DNA of 35,786 nt from Treponema sp. (GTDB lineage: Bacteria > Spirochaetota > Spirochaetia > Treponematales > Treponemataceae): contig JAILDQ010000212.1 of NCBI GenBank assembly GCA_024689365.1, positions 1 to 35,786 on the forward strand. The letters are read 5' to 3'. Both the position numbers and the translations under genes were made by a program. Within the stretch, counting starts at the first letter, position 1; the number at the start of each line of letters is the position of its first letter. Below are positions 14,808-23,284 of this stretch, piece after piece. The notes under the pieces were generated by a model, which saw only the letters and a program-made list of their open reading frames with translations, had not been told where the DNA came from and made no database searches.

Positions 14808-15621
14808 CGGAAAAAACACGCCTGAAGAAATGATTCTTGGCGCGATTGAAAGAAATTTTTCCATACTTGGATTTTCTTCCCACAGCATGTATCCGCATTC
14901 TTCGGATTGGCACATGGCGGTTTTAAATCACAAAAATTATTTTGAAAGCGTTCGCGAACTTGCGAAAAAATATTCGGACAAAATAAAAATTTACGCGGGC
15001 CTTGAAGCCGATTACATTCCTGAATTTTGCTGCGACTTTAAATGGCAGTACAGGGATTTTTCTCCGGATTATCTTATTGGCTCTGTTCATTATTTGACAA
15101 ACAAAAAAGGTTTCTTTACCGTTGACGACAAGCTTGAAAATGTAAAGGAAGGCTTGGAGCGCCTTTATTCAAATGACGGAAAAAAAGCGGTTTGCGAATA
15201 CTTTGACCGCCAGCGGCAAATGCTTTTGAGCCAAAAGATTTTGATTTTAGGCCACGCTGACTTGATTAGAATCAGAAACGAACATTTGAAATTTTTTGAC
15301 GAAGGCGATTCCTGGTATAAAAAAGAGTTGAAGGCCACCGCAAAGGCGGCTGCAAAGGCTGGCGTGATTGTTGAGATAAACACTGGCGGGCTTGCTCGCA
15401 AAAACATTGACGACGTTTATCCCAGCGCTGAATTTTTGGATTATTTTAGGCAAGAAGGCTGCCCCGTCACTTTTTCTAGCGACGCGCACGCTGTTCAAAA
15501 TCTTGACTTTGCTTTTGACCGCGCGGAACTTGCGGCGGTCAGAGCTGGCTATACCGAAGCCGCCTATTTTGAAGACGGCCAAATTAAGTTCCGCCCCTTG
15601 GACGGAAGACTAAAATACTAG
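14770..15621 (+). CDS. PHP-domain phosphoesterase (histidinol-phosphatase HisK/HisJ-like)
   Basis: A 283-residue protein with the PHP metal-binding motifs in order: YHTHTTFCDG (5-14), GFSSHSMYPH (34-43), GLEADYIP (about 77-84), GSVHYL (about 98), GHADLI (about 160) and SSDAHAV near the C-terminus. It fits the histidinol-phosphatase branch, which makes histidinol in histidine synthesis; a different phosphoester substrate is possible because no other his gene is nearby. The start is TTG at 14770, supported by AAGGAG at 14757-14762 with 7-base spacing. It overlaps the end of the kinase gene by 38 bases, which implies coupled expression with the signalling pair. The stop codon shares CTAG with the stop of the converging zinc-finger gene. 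Confidence 0.85.
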   Translation: MKTNYHTHTTFCDGKNTPEEMILGAIERNFSILGFSSHSMYPHSSDWHMAVLNHKNYFESVRELAKKYSDKIKIYAGLEADYIPEFCCDFKWQYRDFSPDYLIGSVHYLTNKKGFFTVDDKLENVKEGLERLYSNDGKKAVCEYFDRQRQMLLSQKILILGHADLIRIRNEHLKFFDEGDSWYKKELKATAKAAAKAGVIVEINTGGLARKNIDDVYPSAEFLDYFRQEGCPVTFSSDAHAVQNLDFAFDRAELAAVRAGYTEAAYFEDGQIKFRPLDGRLKY

Positions 15622-15971
15622 CGGCGCTTTTCAGCCTGTGACGCGCAGTTGATGCACATAAAGGCGTAGGGAAGCGCTTCCAATCTTGCTTCAGGAATGG
15701 GCTTTCCGCATTTGAGGCAGAGGCCGTATTTTCCTTGCTGAATGCGAAGAAGCGCGTTGTTGATTAGCGTAAGGCGGTTTGCGTCCTGCGCTCCAAGAGA
15801 ATCCAACATGTTGCGGTCAACAGCGTCGCTGGCCACGTCGATTTCATCTCCTGACTCGACTTTGGAAACCAAGTCCTTAAATTCGTTATTCTGAGCGGCA
15901 AGCGCGTCCAAAATCAAGTTTCTTTGTTCAATCAATTTTTCTTTCATTTTTTTAATGAATGACTGTCTCAA
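15618..15971 (-). CDS. DksA/TraR family C4 zinc-finger regulator
   Basis: A 117-residue protein. Residues 1-75 form a coiled-coil hairpin whose tip carries DEIDVA (42-47), matching the DxxDxA motif with which DksA reaches into the RNA polymerase secondary channel. The C-terminal part has the four zinc cysteines in CLKCGK (about 90-95) and CINC (about 109-112). Family knowledge: such proteins change promoter open-complex stability, often together with ppGpp. The start is TTG at 15971, supported by AAGGGG 7 bases upstream; an in-frame ATG at 15947 lacks any Shine-Dalgarno. It is divergent from infA, and the two promoter regions overlap between 15972 and 16061. Confidence 0.88.
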   Translation of the reverse strand: MRQSFIKKMKEKLIEQRNLILDALAAQNNEFKDLVSKVESGDEIDVASDAVDRNMLDSLGAQDANRLTLINNALLRIQQGKYGLCLKCGKPIPEARLEALPYAFMCINCASQAEKRR

Positions 15972-15984
15972 AATTTTCCCCTTG

Positions 15985-16017
15985 TTGACAAAAACGATTA
16001 TTTTAAGATACTATAAT
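15985..16017 (+). promoter_or_regulatory. Promoter region of infA
   Basis: TTGACA (15985-15990) followed by overlapping -10 candidates GATACT (16007-16012, 16-base spacer) and TATAAT (16012-16017, 21-base spacer). A minus-strand TATTAT for the divergent DksA-like gene overlaps the same stretch. Confidence 0.6.
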
Positions 16018-16061
16018 ACCACATCTTGAAAAAAAATCAAGTGTTTTTTTGAGGAGGAATC

Positions 16062-16280
16062 GTGGCAAAAGAAGAAGCGATTGAAGTTGAAGGATTGGTA
16101 AAAGAAGCTTTGCCAAACACAATGTTTCGCGTTGAATTAAAAAACGGACACATCATTATGGCGCATCTTTCGGGAAAAATGAGAAAGCATTACATTAGAA
16201 TCGTTCCCGGCGACAATGTTAAGGTTGCGCTCTCTCCCTACGATTTGGACAAGGGAAGAATCATTTTCAGACAGAGATAG
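16062..16280 (+). CDS. infA: Translation initiation factor IF-1
   Basis: Seventy-two residues, the standard length, forming one OB-fold S1-type domain: [19 protein letters not shown], then [20 protein letters not shown] and [17 protein letters not shown] with the ending KGRIIFR. These are near-invariant IF-1 stretches. IF-1 occupies the A site of the 30S subunit during initiation. The start codon is GTG at 16062, with a strong Shine-Dalgarno GAGGAGG 4 bases upstream. It is a single-gene unit; a weak GCGC-rich inverted repeat follows the stop codon, but I cannot call a terminator with confidence. Confidence 0.97.
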   Translation: MAKEEAIEVEGLVKEALPNTMFRVELKNGHIIMAHLSGKMRKHYIRIVPGDNVKVALSPYDLDKGRIIFRQR

Positions 16281-16327
16281 TTTGACAATCGCGCAAGAGC
16301 TTTATGCGAAGCGCGCTTTAACTGTTC

Positions 16328-16909
16328 CTATTTTTTCTTTGGACTGAAGAGGGCTTTGAGCGCCCTGCCGGCTCCGCTGACGCCGTTTACAATCGCCGCC
16401 AAGCTTAGTATCGGTCCGATTGGGAAAATGTACAAAGAAAAAGACAAAGACCAAAAGCCTATCAATATTTGAATTATTTTCCAAATCAACTGGCTAAAAG
16501 CGGCTCCTCGAGAGAGGGGCTCTTGGTCTTGACTGTTTGAATAATAATATCTGCGGCTGGAATTGCTGTAATTGGCCCATTCTCTAAAGGGGTCGTAACT
16601 TTCGTTTGAATAGCCTTGCTCTCCAAAAGGATTGTAATATCCCCAAGAGCCGTAATTTTGTTGGTATGAATTTTGACTTGCGCCGGCCGAACCAAATGGG
16701 TCAAAGCCGCCCGCGTCGTATTGCGCCCTTTTTGTGGAATCGCTCAAAACGGAATACGCTTCGCTTATTTGCTTGAATTTTTCTTCAGCGTCTTTGTCGC
16801 CAGGATTTCTGTCCGGGTGGTATTTAAATGCGAGGTTTCTGTAAGCTTTTTTTATTTCGTCTTCGCTAGCGTTTTTGTTCACGCCGAGTCGGGCGTAATA
16901 ATCTTCCAT
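16328..16909 (-). CDS. Membrane-anchored J-domain protein
   Basis: A 193-residue protein. Residues 4-66 are a J domain with the HPD motif ([10 protein letters not shown]), which stimulates DnaK ATPase. Residues 67-130 are low complexity, rich in Tyr, Asn, Ser, Gly and Gln, with two DPF/NPFG motifs resembling a G/F linker. Two hydrophobic segments follow (about 138-165 and 167-180), so the protein is probably anchored with its J domain in the cytoplasm, and it ends in a basic tail. It lacks the zinc and substrate-binding domains of true DnaJ. It is the last gene of the Bat-type operon, 18 bases after Smr, and also has its own TTGCCG-17-TATATT promoter, whose -10 is 6 bases before the ATG. Confidence 0.85.
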   Translation of the reverse strand: MEDYYARLGVNKNASEDEIKKAYRNLAFKYHPDRNPGDKDAEEKFKQISEAYSVLSDSTKRAQYDAGGFDPFGSAGASQNSYQQNYGSWGYYNPFGEQGYSNESYDPFREWANYSNSSRRYYYSNSQDQEPLSRGAAFSQLIWKIIQILIGFWSLSFSLYIFPIGPILSLAAIVNGVSGAGRALKALFSPKKK

Positions 16910-16915
16910 ATTTAT

Positions 16916-16944
16916 AATATAATAAATTTAAGGGCGAACGGCAA
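16916..16944 (-). promoter_or_regulatory. Internal promoter of the J-domain gene
   Basis: Minus strand TTGCCG (16944-16939), 17 bases, TATATT (16921-16916), then 6 bases to the ATG at 16909. The -35 lies inside the end of the Smr gene. There is no Shine-Dalgarno. Confidence 0.45.
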
Positions 16945-17323
16945 CCCATGTGGCGCCGCTTCCGCCTTGGCTTTTGTCTGCCTTTCCGCTGGCTCCCAAG
17001 CGTTGGTCGTATTCAATGAATTTTTTGACAACGCTTCCTAAGACTCCTTCGCTGTCCGCTGAATGCAAGCCTTTTCCGTGAATGATTAAAATTTTTTGAA
17101 GGCCCCTTCGTTTTGCGTTTGCGACAAAATCGTTGAGGGCATTCCATGCCTCTTCTTGAGTCAAGCCGTGAAGGTCAAGCGTGTCTTGCGGCGCCAAGTT
17201 TTTGACGTAAGATGAGCTTCTCATCTTTTTTTTTACCGCGGCTTTTTCGGCGGCCGCGTCCTTGTCAACCACTTGACCTTTGTTTGAGGATTCCCATTGC
17301 GCGAGAATTTCGCCGAAGTTCAT
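16928..17323 (-). CDS. Smr-domain protein
   Basis: A 131-residue protein. After a charged N-terminus of about 45 residues comes an Smr domain: DTLDLHGLTQEEAWNAL (about 48-64), IIHGKGLHS (about 79-87), and the ending GATWVAVRP. The LDxHG and HGxG motifs are those associated with nuclease or nucleic-acid-binding activity in Smr proteins (the MutS2 C-terminal family); recent work links the fold to ribosome rescue endonucleases. The specific substrate here is unknown. Its ATG overlaps the stop codon of the upstream batD gene (ATGA), so it is translationally coupled to the Bat operon. Confidence 0.85.
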   Translation of the reverse strand: MNFGEILAQWESSNKGQVVDKDAAAEKAAVKKKMRSSSYVKNLAPQDTLDLHGLTQEEAWNALNDFVANAKRRGLQKILIIHGKGLHSADSEGVLGSVVKKFIEYDQRLGASGKADKSQGGSGATWVAVRP

Positions 17324-18738
17324 TTTATTGCCGCCAAATTTTCTTTTCTAATCCAGCCGCCGTTTTCGTTGTAAACGATGTAATACCAATCTTTGACTTC
17401 TTCTTTTATGAGGACGCGGCTTCCTCCGCTTACCGCGGTTTTTGTCATCGCGGACTCTTCAGGAACGGGGCTTATTTCGCCGCCGACAATGATTCCGTGT
17501 TTTTTTATAAGAACGTTCGCGTCTATTGATGTGACAAAAATAAAGGCGATTGCGGCGATTCCCGCCATCGCGGCCTCAAAGCGTTTTTTCAACAAAAATA
17601 AAATTATGCCAAGAGCCGCCAATATTCCAGTCGTTCCAAGCAAAATAAAAAAGATGGGAAGCAAGGGCTCGTTTTCAGATTTCTGCAAGCCTATCTTTTC
17701 TTCAGCCGCGATTCTTTGCGCTCTGATTTTCCTTGCGTTGATAAATGACCTGCGCTCTTGGGAGCGAAGCCTTGCGATTTCGGCGCAGTCAAAGGGCGAT
17801 ATTTCTTTGTCTTGCTGTTCTTTGTTGCCGGACGTTTCTTCCGCCCAAGCGTAGGCGTAAACCGAGTCTTGCTCGCTTGTTTTCATGTCTTGCTTGTCTG
17901 CCTTGCTTTTGTTTTGCGGCGTGATGGTGACCAGGCATTCTGGAGTTGTCAAGTAAATCGAACGGCCTGAATACGCTGTGGCCATCATTCTAATTTCAGG
18001 CAGAGATGTTTGTCCGCTGGCAAACGGCGTCCATTCAAAATCCGCCACGGGAACTTTTTTTGTTGAAAAGTCCGAAGCCCGCTCTGAAGACTTTTCGATG
18101 TTGTAGCGCTTGGTTTCGATGAAGATTGAGTCTTTTGGAATGCTCCATGCGAATTGCTGCGCTTGAATCGCGTATTGCAAGTAAAGCGTGAAGCGTGCCG
18201 TTTTATTGCTTTCCAATGAAATCGTCGGAATCTTTTTTGTCTCTTCGCCGATGACTTCTCCGCTGTCAAAAACCAAAGTCATGCGGGGCAAAATCGTGCG
18301 CGGGTTTTCGTAAACCTCGACTGTTTTAAAATTGATTGAATAGCGGCGGCCTTTTACATAAATGATGAGAGGCGGCAAGGTGAGCGAGCCGGTTTTTCTA
18401 AAGGTGAACCAAAGGTCGATTTCCGCGCCCATGCTTCCGTCTTGCGAAAAATAATCTCCTCTTTTTGAAGAGTTGAAAACAATTCCTTCCGGAAAATTTG
18501 GAAGCTCGGTCTGAACGTCGCTTGGCAAAATGTTTGGAATCTTAAGAATGAACTGCGCTTCCTTGTTTGTGAAAAAAATGTCGTCCTTTGGAAGAATCAT
18601 CAATTTTTCAGCGTCATCTCTTGTAAAGGAATTTTTTTGCTCCGCTTGAGAAAATGAACTGTTGGCGCAAATCAGCCAAAGCGCCGCTAGTAGTCCAAGG
18701 ACGAATCGCTTTTTTGTTCTTTTTGATTGTTTTTCCAT
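17320..18738 (-). CDS. BatD-like protein with C-terminal SH3-type domain
   Basis: A 472-residue protein. It has a signal peptide (residues 1-32: basic start, LGLLAALWLICANSSFSQA), then beta-rich periplasmic domains at about 40-270 typical of BatD, with the pattern 'FxxTGSLTLPPLxIYxxG'. A linker with RSQERRSF-type charged helices leads to two membrane helices at about 360-385 and 392-412. The protein ends in an SH3b-like domain (about 425-472, RVLIKEEVKDWYYIVYNENG and GWIRKENLAAI). Bat proteins are membrane complexes linked to aerotolerance and stress in spirochaetes and Bacteroides; the biochemical role is unknown. The ATG lies 52 bases inside batB, an unusually long overlap, and only a distant GGGAG precedes it. 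No later start would retain the signal peptide. Confidence 0.8.
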   Translation of the reverse strand: MEKQSKRTKKRFVLGLLAALWLICANSSFSQAEQKNSFTRDDAEKLMILPKDDIFFTNKEAQFILKIPNILPSDVQTELPNFPEGIVFNSSKRGDYFSQDGSMGAEIDLWFTFRKTGSLTLPPLIIYVKGRRYSINFKTVEVYENPRTILPRMTLVFDSGEVIGEETKKIPTISLESNKTARFTLYLQYAIQAQQFAWSIPKDSIFIETKRYNIEKSSERASDFSTKKVPVADFEWTPFASGQTSLPEIRMMATAYSGRSIYLTTPECLVTITPQNKSKADKQDMKTSEQDSVYAYAWAEETSGNKEQQDKEISPFDCAEIARLRSQERRSFINARKIRAQRIAAEEKIGLQKSENEPLLPIFFILLGTTGILAALGIILFLLKKRFEAAMAGIAAIAFIFVTSIDANVLIKKHGIIVGGEISPVPEESAMTKTAVSGGSRVLIKEEVKDWYYIVYNENGGWIRKENLAAIK

Positions 18739-20315
18739 TGTTGTTGGTCTTTCTCCCGAATTCTATTAAAGACAGATTTTTGCAAGTCTGATTCTTCTTG
18801 CGACATTTCGTCCGCGCCAATCATTTGCCTTTCGCTTTCATGGGCCCGTTGAACTTGCTGGCTTCTTGAAAGCTCTAGGTTGACCTTTGCCTTTACGTTT
18901 GTTGGGTCTATCAAAAGCGCGTTCTTAAAAAGCTCCACGGCCTTTTTGTAGTCGCCTTCGCGCTGGGCGATTATTCCTGAATTGTAAAAAGAAGCGAAGC
19001 GGATTTTATCTGGCGCGTTTCCCGACAAAGCGTTGATTTTTTCCATCGCCGCCTTGTTTTCGTTTTGCATCAAGTAAGTCGCTGAAAGTCCGTAAAGGGC
19101 GTATTGCTTTATCAATTGATTGTCGTTGGCTTCTGCGTCCGTAAGGCATTGTGAAAAGCCTGCCACCGCTTCGGTGTATTTTTTTTGGTTCCAGTTCCAA
19201 ACCGCGCCCAAGATTTTTTTTGACTCGTTGAATTCGTTTGAGCATGAAACAAAGTTCATCGCAATCAGAGAAATCGCGAGGGCTTCTTTAGCGCCCTTTA
19301 AAGAAAATTCGCTTGCAAAAAAGCTTAGGGCAAAAAGAATGATTCCGAGCGTTATGAACAGCTTGTGGTGGTCGACTGTTTGGACTTCATACGCCATTGT
19401 CGTGGAATCTCCGTCTCCTGAAAAGGCGCTTGTCGTTGAAAGAATTTTTCGGGCGGAACCAATTTCAGTCGCGTCGACGAATTTCACCGAAGCGCTTTTT
19501 ATGAATCTAAAGCCTTGTCCGCCCAAATTCTTTTTGTTCGCCTCGTTAACGGCTTCCTTGATTTTTTGCGAGCGCAAGGCGGTCTTTACAGGAGTCTTTC
19601 CGTCGCCGGAAATTATTTCAATTTCCCGCTCTTCGCCAAAGCCGATAATGACTACGTTCGCGCCTCTTCTCAAGGCTGAGCGCAAGGCGTTCTGCAAGGA
19701 GTTGTCGGTTTCTTCGCCGTCGGTGAAAAGCCAAATTACCGGCGCCTTTGAAATTGTTTGCGGAAAAGATTTTAGAGCCTCGTTGATTCCTTCGCCCAAG
19801 CCGCTTCCTGCGGAAGTCATCATTTTGGGCGAAAGGTTTCGCAAGAGCGCCCGTATGCTTTCGTTGTCTTCTGTCAAGGGAACCGCAATCGCCGCTCCGC
19901 CTTTTGCCAAAACGGCGCTGGATGGGATGCCTTCCGTTTTGTCGAGCAAGTTTGACGCGAATGACGCGGCGGCTTCCAGGCGCGTCAAATTGTTTGGACA
20001 GTCCCTTGCCGTCATGCTGTAAGAAATGTCAAAAACGTATGCAATCGCGTTTCCGTTTTTTTGCGTTGGCGTTGAAACTGTTTCCCAAGAAAAGCCCGCA
20101 AGCGCAAAAATCATCATGCACCAGGCGGACACTCTTAAAACTATTCTGGTTATGACGCGCTTTTTAATGTTTATGAATTCCTGCGACCTTCTTCTTTTGC
20201 TGCTTTTGTAAAGCGCCGTAAAAGTTTTTTTGTAAATGAAGGCGCAATAAATCAAGGCTGGAATGATGAATGGAATTCCGTATAAAGCCCAAGGGCGTTC
20301 AATGCTAAAATTCAT
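18687..20315 (-). CDS. BatB-like von Willebrand A protein fused to TPRs (BatB-BatC)
   Basis: A 542-residue protein. Two N-terminal membrane helices (about 12-30 and 57-77) are followed by a VWA domain at 88-275 with the metal-site motif DISYS (96-100) and the TDGEE loop. Further membrane segments at about 320-340 and 346-362 precede a lipobox-like FVSCS. From about 380 to 510 there are TPR-type helices (YALYGLSATYLMQNENKAAM, FYNSGIIAQREGDYKKAVEL), and the end is hydrophilic and Gln/Lys-rich. In other bacteria the TPR protein BatC is separate, so this is a fusion. It overlaps batA by 4 bases and batD by 52. Confidence 0.85.
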   Translation of the reverse strand: MNFSIERPWALYGIPFIIPALIYCAFIYKKTFTALYKSSKRRRSQEFINIKKRVITRIVLRVSAWCMMIFALAGFSWETVSTPTQKNGNAIAYVFDISYSMTARDCPNNLTRLEAAASFASNLLDKTEGIPSSAVLAKGGAAIAVPLTEDNESIRALLRNLSPKMMTSAGSGLGEGINEALKSFPQTISKAPVIWLFTDGEETDNSLQNALRSALRRGANVVIIGFGEEREIEIISGDGKTPVKTALRSQKIKEAVNEANKKNLGGQGFRFIKSASVKFVDATEIGSARKILSTTSAFSGDGDSTTMAYEVQTVDHHKLFITLGIILFALSFFASEFSLKGAKEALAISLIAMNFVSCSNEFNESKKILGAVWNWNQKKYTEAVAGFSQCLTDAEANDNQLIKQYALYGLSATYLMQNENKAAMEKINALSGNAPDKIRFASFYNSGIIAQREGDYKKAVELFKNALLIDPTNVKAKVNLELSRSQQVQRAHESERQMIGADEMSQEESDLQKSVFNRIREKDQQQWKNNQKEQKSDSSLDY

Positions 20316-21316
20316 ACAAACTCCTTAAGCAAAAATCTTCTTATTAACCAAGCCAATGTAAAGGCAATTACAGCGGCCAAAAGAAATTCGTCGTAATAAA
20401 AGGTGTTGACGTTTCTAAGATAATAGTTTTGGGCGACGGTTTGCCTTTTTGTTATTGCGGATAGGGCGACGGAAAAAGCCTGAATGTTTTCCACTCCGTA
20501 GTAGCGGCCGCCAGAACCAAGCGCTAGTTTTTCCAAGGGAGCGCTGTCGAACGTGGAATCCAAGTAGCCCGTGTATTCTTTTCCTGTGTATGGATCTTTG
20601 TAGTCAAGAGGAACTGAACCTCGGGTTCCTATTCCAACCGCGTATATGATGATTTTATTTTCAATTGCAAGCCGGGCCGCGGTTTCTGGATGAATCTCTC
20701 CGGCATTGTTCTCGCCGTCTGTGATTAAAATTATGCACTTGCTTGGAGCCTTTGAATTTGAAAGGTGGAAGATTGCTGAACTCAATCCTGTTCCAATCGC
20801 GGTTCCTTCTCCCAACTCTCCAAGCTTGAGGGACATCAAGCGGCTTTTGAAAAATTCCAAGTCCGATGTCGGCGGCACAAGAAGAGCGGCTTCGTTTCCC
20901 ATCGCCACAAGGCCGTATTCCGCGCCTGTGTTGTTTTGAACCAAAGTTTGGGCCGCTTGCCTAGCCGCGTCAATTCTAAGCATTCCTCCGATGTCTCGGG
21001 CGGCCATTGAAGGGCTTGTGTCCACAACAAAAACGATGTCGGTTCCCCTGGTTGTGTAGACCCTTTCTTGCGTGTGCGCGACGGGGTCGGCAAATGCGAT
21101 TACGATGAATAAAAACGCCGTAAAGACCAAAATCGCCGAAAATGCCGACGTGAAATTCAAGAGCTTGTCGTTCCAAGAAAAAACGAAGCCGTCCCAGTCG
21201 GCGAAAGTAATCGGAAAGCTTATGCGCTGCAACAAGCCGATTTTTCTAAACACAAAAAAAACGGGAATCGCCAATAAAAGGAAAAAGGCGGCTGGATTCA
21301 TAAAGCTAAAGGACAT
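20312..21316 (-). CDS. BatA-like von Willebrand A membrane protein
   Basis: A 334-residue protein with the standard BatA layout: a hydrophobic N-terminus (about 8-24), a second membrane helix at about 57-77, a VWA domain at 92-295 with the intact metal-ion site DTSPS (99-103) and ITDGENNAG, and a C-terminal membrane helix (about 311-327). VWA domains of this type are periplasmic or cytoplasmic protein-binding modules and are typically handled by MoxR AAA+ ATPases, encoded three genes upstream. The ATG overlaps the upstream gene by 11 bases. An alternative in-frame ATG five codons later (MNPAAFF) is possible. Confidence 0.88.
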   Translation of the reverse strand: MSFSFMNPAAFFLLLAIPVFFVFRKIGLLQRISFPITFADWDGFVFSWNDKLLNFTSAFSAILVFTAFLFIVIAFADPVAHTQERVYTTRGTDIVFVVDTSPSMAARDIGGMLRIDAARQAAQTLVQNNTGAEYGLVAMGNEAALLVPPTSDLEFFKSRLMSLKLGELGEGTAIGTGLSSAIFHLSNSKAPSKCIILITDGENNAGEIHPETAARLAIENKIIIYAVGIGTRGSVPLDYKDPYTGKEYTGYLDSTFDSAPLEKLALGSGGRYYGVENIQAFSVALSAITKRQTVAQNYYLRNVNTFYYDEFLLAAVIAFTLAWLIRRFLLKEFV

Positions 21317-22382
21317 TCAATTCCTCCTCGGACTCTCCGTCGCTTTCAAAAACTGCGATTGCCTTTAAAACCATGTCGCTCAACGACTTTCGTTCCGCCG
21401 CCGCGAGCTTGGCTTGGTGTTCGGCTGGAGGATACAATTGGGATTCAATCGAATCGTGCGCGTATCTTATGTAGTCTGTTCTGATGAACATTGAGGTCAA
21501 ATCTTCCACGCTGTTGTCGATTACCGGCGGAATTTCGCCAAGACAAATTTTCATGAAGGCTTCCCTGATTCCTCTGGCGGATGCGGAAGCGAAGGGGTAG
21601 TTGAATCTAAAGGCCAAGTAAGTTCTTGTGATGTTTTGCATGGCCGCGCAAAATTCTATGTCGTTGAGCTTTTTGTTTTTTAGAAGCTTTTTTATTTTCT
21701 TTACTGCGATTGCTGAATTGCGCCTGTAGGCGCGCGAAATCTTCATATGGTTGAACCAGCGCCTGATGTCGCCAAATTTTATCAAGGCCCTTAAAAGCAA
21801 GGCAAAGAAAATTATGGCGCCCAAAACAATCGCGAAAATAACGTAAGTGGTTCCTGGAATTATGAAGGGCGGCGACGGCGGCTGCATTTCGCGCAAGTTC
21901 GTCTTTTCTACAATTGATTTTATTTCTATCGGGTCGAACAATATCGAATAAGAAATGTTTTTGTTTTTGTCCTTTTCGTTGAGGTTTAAAACCGAGAACA
22001 AGTCGAAGGGCGGAAACTCAATTGTTCCGGAGCGCCAAGGAATGAAATGAACGCTTATGACGTATTCCATATCGTTGCGGGTAAAATACGCCTTTTTAAT
22101 CGTTATGGAGTCGTAGAGTTTTCTAAAGGGAAATTTTGCGGCGTTGATTTCCTCTTCCATGACCAATTCGGCGTTTGGAAAAAAGTCAACGGCGCTTCTG
22201 AATGAATAGCGCAGTTCCGCCTCGTCGCCTACATAAACTTCCAGCGGCAAGAGAGTCTGCGACAATTCCGAAGCGTTCGCCGAAACCGTGTCAGGCATGT
22301 TTTGGGCAAAGGCAGCGGCAAGGCTCGCAAGCGCAAAAGCGAAAAGACTTTTTTTCAGGCTTTTTTTCAGGCTTTTTTTCAT
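21306..22382 (-). CDS. BatD-like/DUF4381-like membrane protein of the Bat operon
   Basis: A 358-residue protein. The N-terminus is a signal peptide with three repeats of KKSL before the hydrophobic core. A periplasmic beta-rich domain follows (about 38-165: LPLEVYVGDEAELRYSF ... FIPWRSGTIEFPPFDLF), similar in pattern to one repeat of BatD. A membrane helix at about 180-205 leads to a cytoplasmic helical part (210-350). I cannot name the family firmly; position and architecture resemble the DUF4381 proteins found in MoxR-VWA operons. The start at 22382 overlaps the DUF58 stop (ATGA) and has GAGGG upstream. An ORF extending to 22520 exists but is antisense-free shadow of DUF58 coding sequence in another frame and is rejected. 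Confidence 0.72.
   Translation of the reverse strand: MKKSLKKSLKKSLFAFALASLAAAFAQNMPDTVSANASELSQTLLPLEVYVGDEAELRYSFRSAVDFFPNAELVMEEEINAAKFPFRKLYDSITIKKAYFTRNDMEYVISVHFIPWRSGTIEFPPFDLFSVLNLNEKDKNKNISYSILFDPIEIKSIVEKTNLREMQPPSPPFIIPGTTYVIFAIVLGAIIFFALLLRALIKFGDIRRWFNHMKISRAYRRNSAIAVKKIKKLLKNKKLNDIEFCAAMQNITRTYLAFRFNYPFASASARGIREAFMKICLGEIPPVIDNSVEDLTSMFIRTDYIRYAHDSIESQLYPPAEHQAKLAAAERKSLSDMVLKAIAVFESDGESEEELNVL
22348..22382 (-). repeat. Three 12-base tandem repeats at the start of a signal peptide
   Basis: Units starting at 22348, 22360 and 22372 share CTTTTTTTCAGG on the plus strand, the last one diverging at its end. They encode KKSL three times in frame. Copy-number change would keep the reading frame. 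Confidence 0.8.
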
Positions 22383-23269
22383 GCGATTTCCCTCTGAGAA
22401 AAGAAGGTTAAAAGCGCGCTCAAAGAGTCTTCGCTGGTTGAGATTGAAAGCGGAATTCCTCCGCGGCGCAAAACGCTGTCGGTCCATCGTTTGCTTCTCA
22501 TCGCGGCGTCTTCCCGCCATTCGCTTCTAAATGTTTTTGACATTGTAGGGAAAAGGCGGCGTATTCCTCTTTCGGGGTCTCTTACCATAACGGAACCGAT
22601 TTCCGGAAGGGAAGAGTCTATGCTGTCTGTGATTCTGACCGCTACAACGTCGTGACGCGCGGCAAGGTGGGCAAAGGAATCTTCCCAGCCGCCAGCCCTA
22701 AAGTCGGACAATACAAAAACCAACGAGCGTTTCTTTAGCAATTTTCCGGCTCCGCTAAGTGAAGCCGCAAGCGCCGTTCCTTTTGAGCGATCGGGCATTT
22801 CGTCAAGGCGCGATAGCAAGAGCAAAGTCTGGTTGGCCGAGCTTTTGGGCTTGATTGCAAATTCTATTTGTCCGGAAAAAAGAACCGCGCCGACTGGATT
22901 GGAATTTCGTTCGGCGCTAAAGGTCAATAAGGCCGCGATTTCCGTGGCGCTTTCCAAGCGGGTTTTGCTTTTTGAGCCTTCTTGCATCGAAACAGAGCGG
23001 TCCACGATTAAAAAGATTTGCAGCTCGCGCTCTTCTTCAAAAATCTTTACAAAGGGCTTCGCGCTGCGGGCGGTGACATTCCAGTCAATCGTTCTTACGT
23101 CGTCGCCGCGCAAGTATTCCCGGACGCCGGCAAATTCAATGCCTTGTCCGTGATACAAAGAGCGGAAGGCTCCGTTTTGCATCGCAGAGGCTAGAGAAGT
23201 TGTTGTGATTCTAAGCGCCGCGGCCCTTTTGATTAAAGACTCGCGGTCTGTAAGCAATTTTTCCGCCAT
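22379..23269 (-). CDS. DUF58 domain protein of the Bat/MoxR operon
   Basis: A 296-residue soluble protein. The DUF58 signature is complete: GQGIEFAGVREYLRGDDVR (about 42-60) followed directly by TIDWNVTARS. The region from about 85 to 240 has a degenerate VWA fold (LIVDRSVSMQEG with DxSxS kept, then LVFVLSDFRAGG). Family knowledge: DUF58 proteins sit between MoxR and VWA genes and are thought to be adaptors or clients of the MoxR ATPase. There is no membrane segment. It starts 15 bases after moxR and overlaps the next gene by 4 bases. Confidence 0.9.
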   Translation of the reverse strand: MAEKLLTDRESLIKRAAALRITTTSLASAMQNGAFRSLYHGQGIEFAGVREYLRGDDVRTIDWNVTARSAKPFVKIFEEERELQIFLIVDRSVSMQEGSKSKTRLESATEIAALLTFSAERNSNPVGAVLFSGQIEFAIKPKSSANQTLLLLSRLDEMPDRSKGTALAASLSGAGKLLKKRSLVFVLSDFRAGGWEDSFAHLAARHDVVAVRITDSIDSSLPEIGSVMVRDPERGIRRLFPTMSKTFRSEWREDAAMRSKRWTDSVLRRGGIPLSISTSEDSLSALLTFFSQREIA

Positions 23270-23284
23270 TTTCAGTCCAAGTTA

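Noticed and set aside
19642-19650. GCCGATAA-like sequences inside coding regions (also near 13780 and 32634)
   Set aside because: No TAAA-type -35 lies 15 bases away and no gene start follows; chance matches in coding sequence.
22379-22520. Extended N-terminus for the BatD-like gene up to 22520
   Set aside because: The extension lies in another frame of the DUF58 gene, lacks a signal peptide at its start, and the ATGA overlap with GAGGG at 22382 is a much better start.
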